This document shows positions 62,940 through 64,000 of a stretch of 64,000 bases of DNA, piece by piece. Position numbers and translations under genes: made by a program. Positions within the stretch are counted from its first letter, which is position 1, and every line of letters starts with the position of its first letter. The DNA comes from Ruegeria arenilitoris. GTDB lineage: Bacteria > Pseudomonadota > Alphaproteobacteria > Rhodobacterales > Rhodobacteraceae. The notes below the pieces were generated by a model. That model did no database searches. It was not told where the DNA came from and was given only the letters and a program-made list of their open reading frames with translations. Where the stretch lies: contig NZ_WQHX01000002.1 of NCBI RefSeq assembly GCF_013035425.1, positions 372,001 to 436,000 on the forward strand, in the 5' to 3' direction.

Positions 62940-62962
62940 CTGTCACGGCCCTAAACATACCA

Positions 62963-62980
62963 TTTGCAACCGGTTGCAAA
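62963..62980. promoter_or_regulatory. Perfect 18-bp LacI-type operator, iolC/dehydrogenase divergent promoter
   Basis: TTTGCAACCGGTTGCAAA is a perfect palindrome centred on CG in the 114-bp gap between the dehydrogenase at 62939 and iolC. A shorter palindrome, TTTGCGCAAA, follows at 63021-63030. The core recurs upstream of lacI at 59581. Confidence 0.7.
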
Positions 62981-63053
62981 ATCAGTATCGTGTGAATCGC
63001 GTCGACGCAAGGTCCAACCCTTTGCGCAAACCCCTTTTTCCGGAGGAAATGAC

Positions 63054-64000
63054 TTGAGCACTTTGATAGACGGTATCAAAGGAAACCGGTTCGCCGTATT
63101 GGGACGGGCAGGTATGGATATGTTTGCTGACCCTGTCGGTGTCAAAAGCGAAGATGCAGAATTGTTCCGCGCTGATCTGGGCGGATCGTCTGCAAACATT
63201 TGTGTTGGTCTTGTCAAGTTGGGTAGCCAGGCTTCGTTGATCACGTCGGTGTCGGATGACGCAGTTGGACGTTTCTGCACTAATCGCCTGAAACATTATG
63301 GCGTCGACACGACCTATATCAAAATTGTTGGTGGCGAGTATCGAGTGTCTTTGGCGGTTTATGAAAGCCGGATCGAGAACTTTCAGAACGTTATATATCG
63401 CAACGGCGCCGTCGATTTTCAGGTTACCGAAGACGATATGGACCAAGTGGAATTCGGCGCGTTTTCTGCAGTGATCTCTGCCGGCACCGTGTTTGCAGCC
63501 GAACCGTCGCGCAGCGCCACATTCAAAGCCATCGAAAATGCGCGCCAAGCTGGACTGCCAATCATCTTCGACATCGATTACCGCCCTTACAGCTGGCCGT
63601 CACCGGAAGTGGCCGCAGAAGTTCTGTCGCGCGCCGGAGAGGAAAGCGATCTGATCGTTGGAAATGACGAAGAATTTGGCTTCATGGCAGGTGGTATCGA
63701 CAAAGGATTTGAAAAGGCCAAGGAACTCGCTGCGAAACCCGGTCGGATGGTAATCTATAAAATGGGTGAAAAAGGTGCAGTAACCTTGGTGGACGGTCAG
63801 GAGATTCATACGGGAATTTACCCAGTAGAGGCCGTAAAGCCAAATGGAGCAGGTGACAGTTTCATGGCAGGTCTTTTGGCCTCTGTCGCTGCGGGCCATT
63901 CCCTGAAAGATTCAGTGATGCGCGGATCGGCCTGCGCCTCGATCGTGGTATCGCAACCCGGTTGCGCTCCTGCCATGCCGACTACTCAAACACTGAATGC
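63054..64000 (+). CDS. iolC: 5-dehydro-2-deoxygluconokinase (PfkB family), partial at window end
   Basis: 315 codons are present and the frame is open at the window edge. It starts with TTG after CGGAGGAAA (an ATG five bases earlier runs into TGA at once). PfkB features: FAVLGRAGMDMFAD, the GG motif in DLGGSSANICVGLVKLGS, IFDIDYRPYSW, and the ATP/catalytic signature VKPNGAGDSFMAGLLA with the base Asp. IolC phosphorylates 2-deoxy-5-keto-gluconate in myo-inositol breakdown. Alphaproteobacterial IolC often carries an extra C-terminal domain beyond what is visible. Other iol genes would be expected just outside the window. Confidence 0.85.
   Translation, partial: MSTLIDGIKGNRFAVLGRAGMDMFADPVGVKSEDAELFRADLGGSSANICVGLVKLGSQASLITSVSDDAVGRFCTNRLKHYGVDTTYIKIVGGEYRVSLAVYESRIENFQNVIYRNGAVDFQVTEDDMDQVEFGAFSAVISAGTVFAAEPSRSATFKAIENARQAGLPIIFDIDYRPYSWPSPEVAAEVLSRAGEESDLIVGNDEEFGFMAGGIDKGFEKAKELAAKPGRMVIYKMGEKGAVTLVDGQEIHTGIYPVEAVKPNGAGDSFMAGLLASVAAGHSLKDSVMRGSACASIVVSQPGCAPAMPTTQTLN

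Noticed and set aside
23..63999. CRISPR arrays, insertion sequences, tRNA genes or attachment sites
   Set aside because: No regularly spaced direct repeats, transposase-like proteins, terminal inverted repeats or tRNA cloverleaf sequences were noticed by reading; a dedicated scan could not be run.

Overview
The window reads as the chromosome or a large replicon of a marine Roseobacter-group alphaproteobacterium (Rhodobacteraceae). This is inferred from gene content: TRAP, tripartite tricarboxylate (TTT) and CUT1 ABC importers, UPF0261, DUF993, a GlpVSTPQU glycerol transporter, an inositol kinase, and FCD-GntR, IclR, LacI and LysR regulators packed into catabolic operons with ATGA or TGATG stop/start overlaps. 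No rRNA, tRNA, CRISPR array, prophage, insertion sequence or plasmid maintenance gene was seen. It is a dense accessory-metabolism region.

Layout. 0-3.5 kb: an M19 dipeptidase and an aldehyde dehydrogenase, divergent from a LysR regulator. 3.6-6.7 kb: a fatty-acid cis/trans isomerase with a c-type haem motif, followed by a PAQR/hemolysin III protein. 7-13 kb: a glycerol-type ABC transporter operon glpV-S-T-P-Q-U. 13-14.6 kb: a BlaI/BlaR1-like pair with no beta-lactamase. 14.7-31.9 kb: the most striking region. One minus-strand run carries a TTT importer (tctC-B-A), a cytochrome P450, a glutamine-synthetase-like ligase, a class I amidotransferase, an IclR regulator, an omega-aminotransferase, and a complete homoprotocatechuate meta-cleavage pathway (hpaF, E, D, G, H, I). 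An aromatic L-amino-acid decarboxylase lies inside the hpa operon. A PuuC-like aldehyde dehydrogenase diverges from tctC behind a mirrored operator. Together these suggest catabolism of an L-DOPA, dopamine or tyramine-like compound to pyruvate and succinate semialdehyde.

31.9-33.2 kb: a UPF0261 protein. 33.2-40.5 kb: an enolase-superfamily epimerase or dehydratase, a D-amino-acid-dehydrogenase-like FAD enzyme, a TRAP importer and a BASS symporter, with a divergent LysR. 40.4-43.7 kb: a ThDP enzyme divergent from an FCD-GntR regulator and an Asp/Glu-racemase-family enzyme, with a perfect 12-bp palindrome between them. 43.8-59.3 kb: a 14-gene minus-strand operon built around a glucose-type CUT1 importer, with two GMC oxidoreductases, an SDR, a Gfo/Idh/MocA protein, CoA-transferase, enoyl-CoA hydratase, aldehyde dehydrogenase, Dabb and DUF993 proteins and a terminal LacI. 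59.3-64 kb: a second LacI, two Gfo/Idh/MocA dehydrogenases, and the start of an iolC-like sugar kinase that runs off the window.

Regulatory structure recurs. All four solute-binding-protein genes are followed at once by a strong intercistronic hairpin before the membrane-component genes. Two distinct LacI-type operators can be read in the last 5 kb. Several starts were moved downstream of the longest ORF because a clear Shine-Dalgarno or an ATGA junction supports the shorter form. All functional calls rest on reading the translated sequence; no database search was run.
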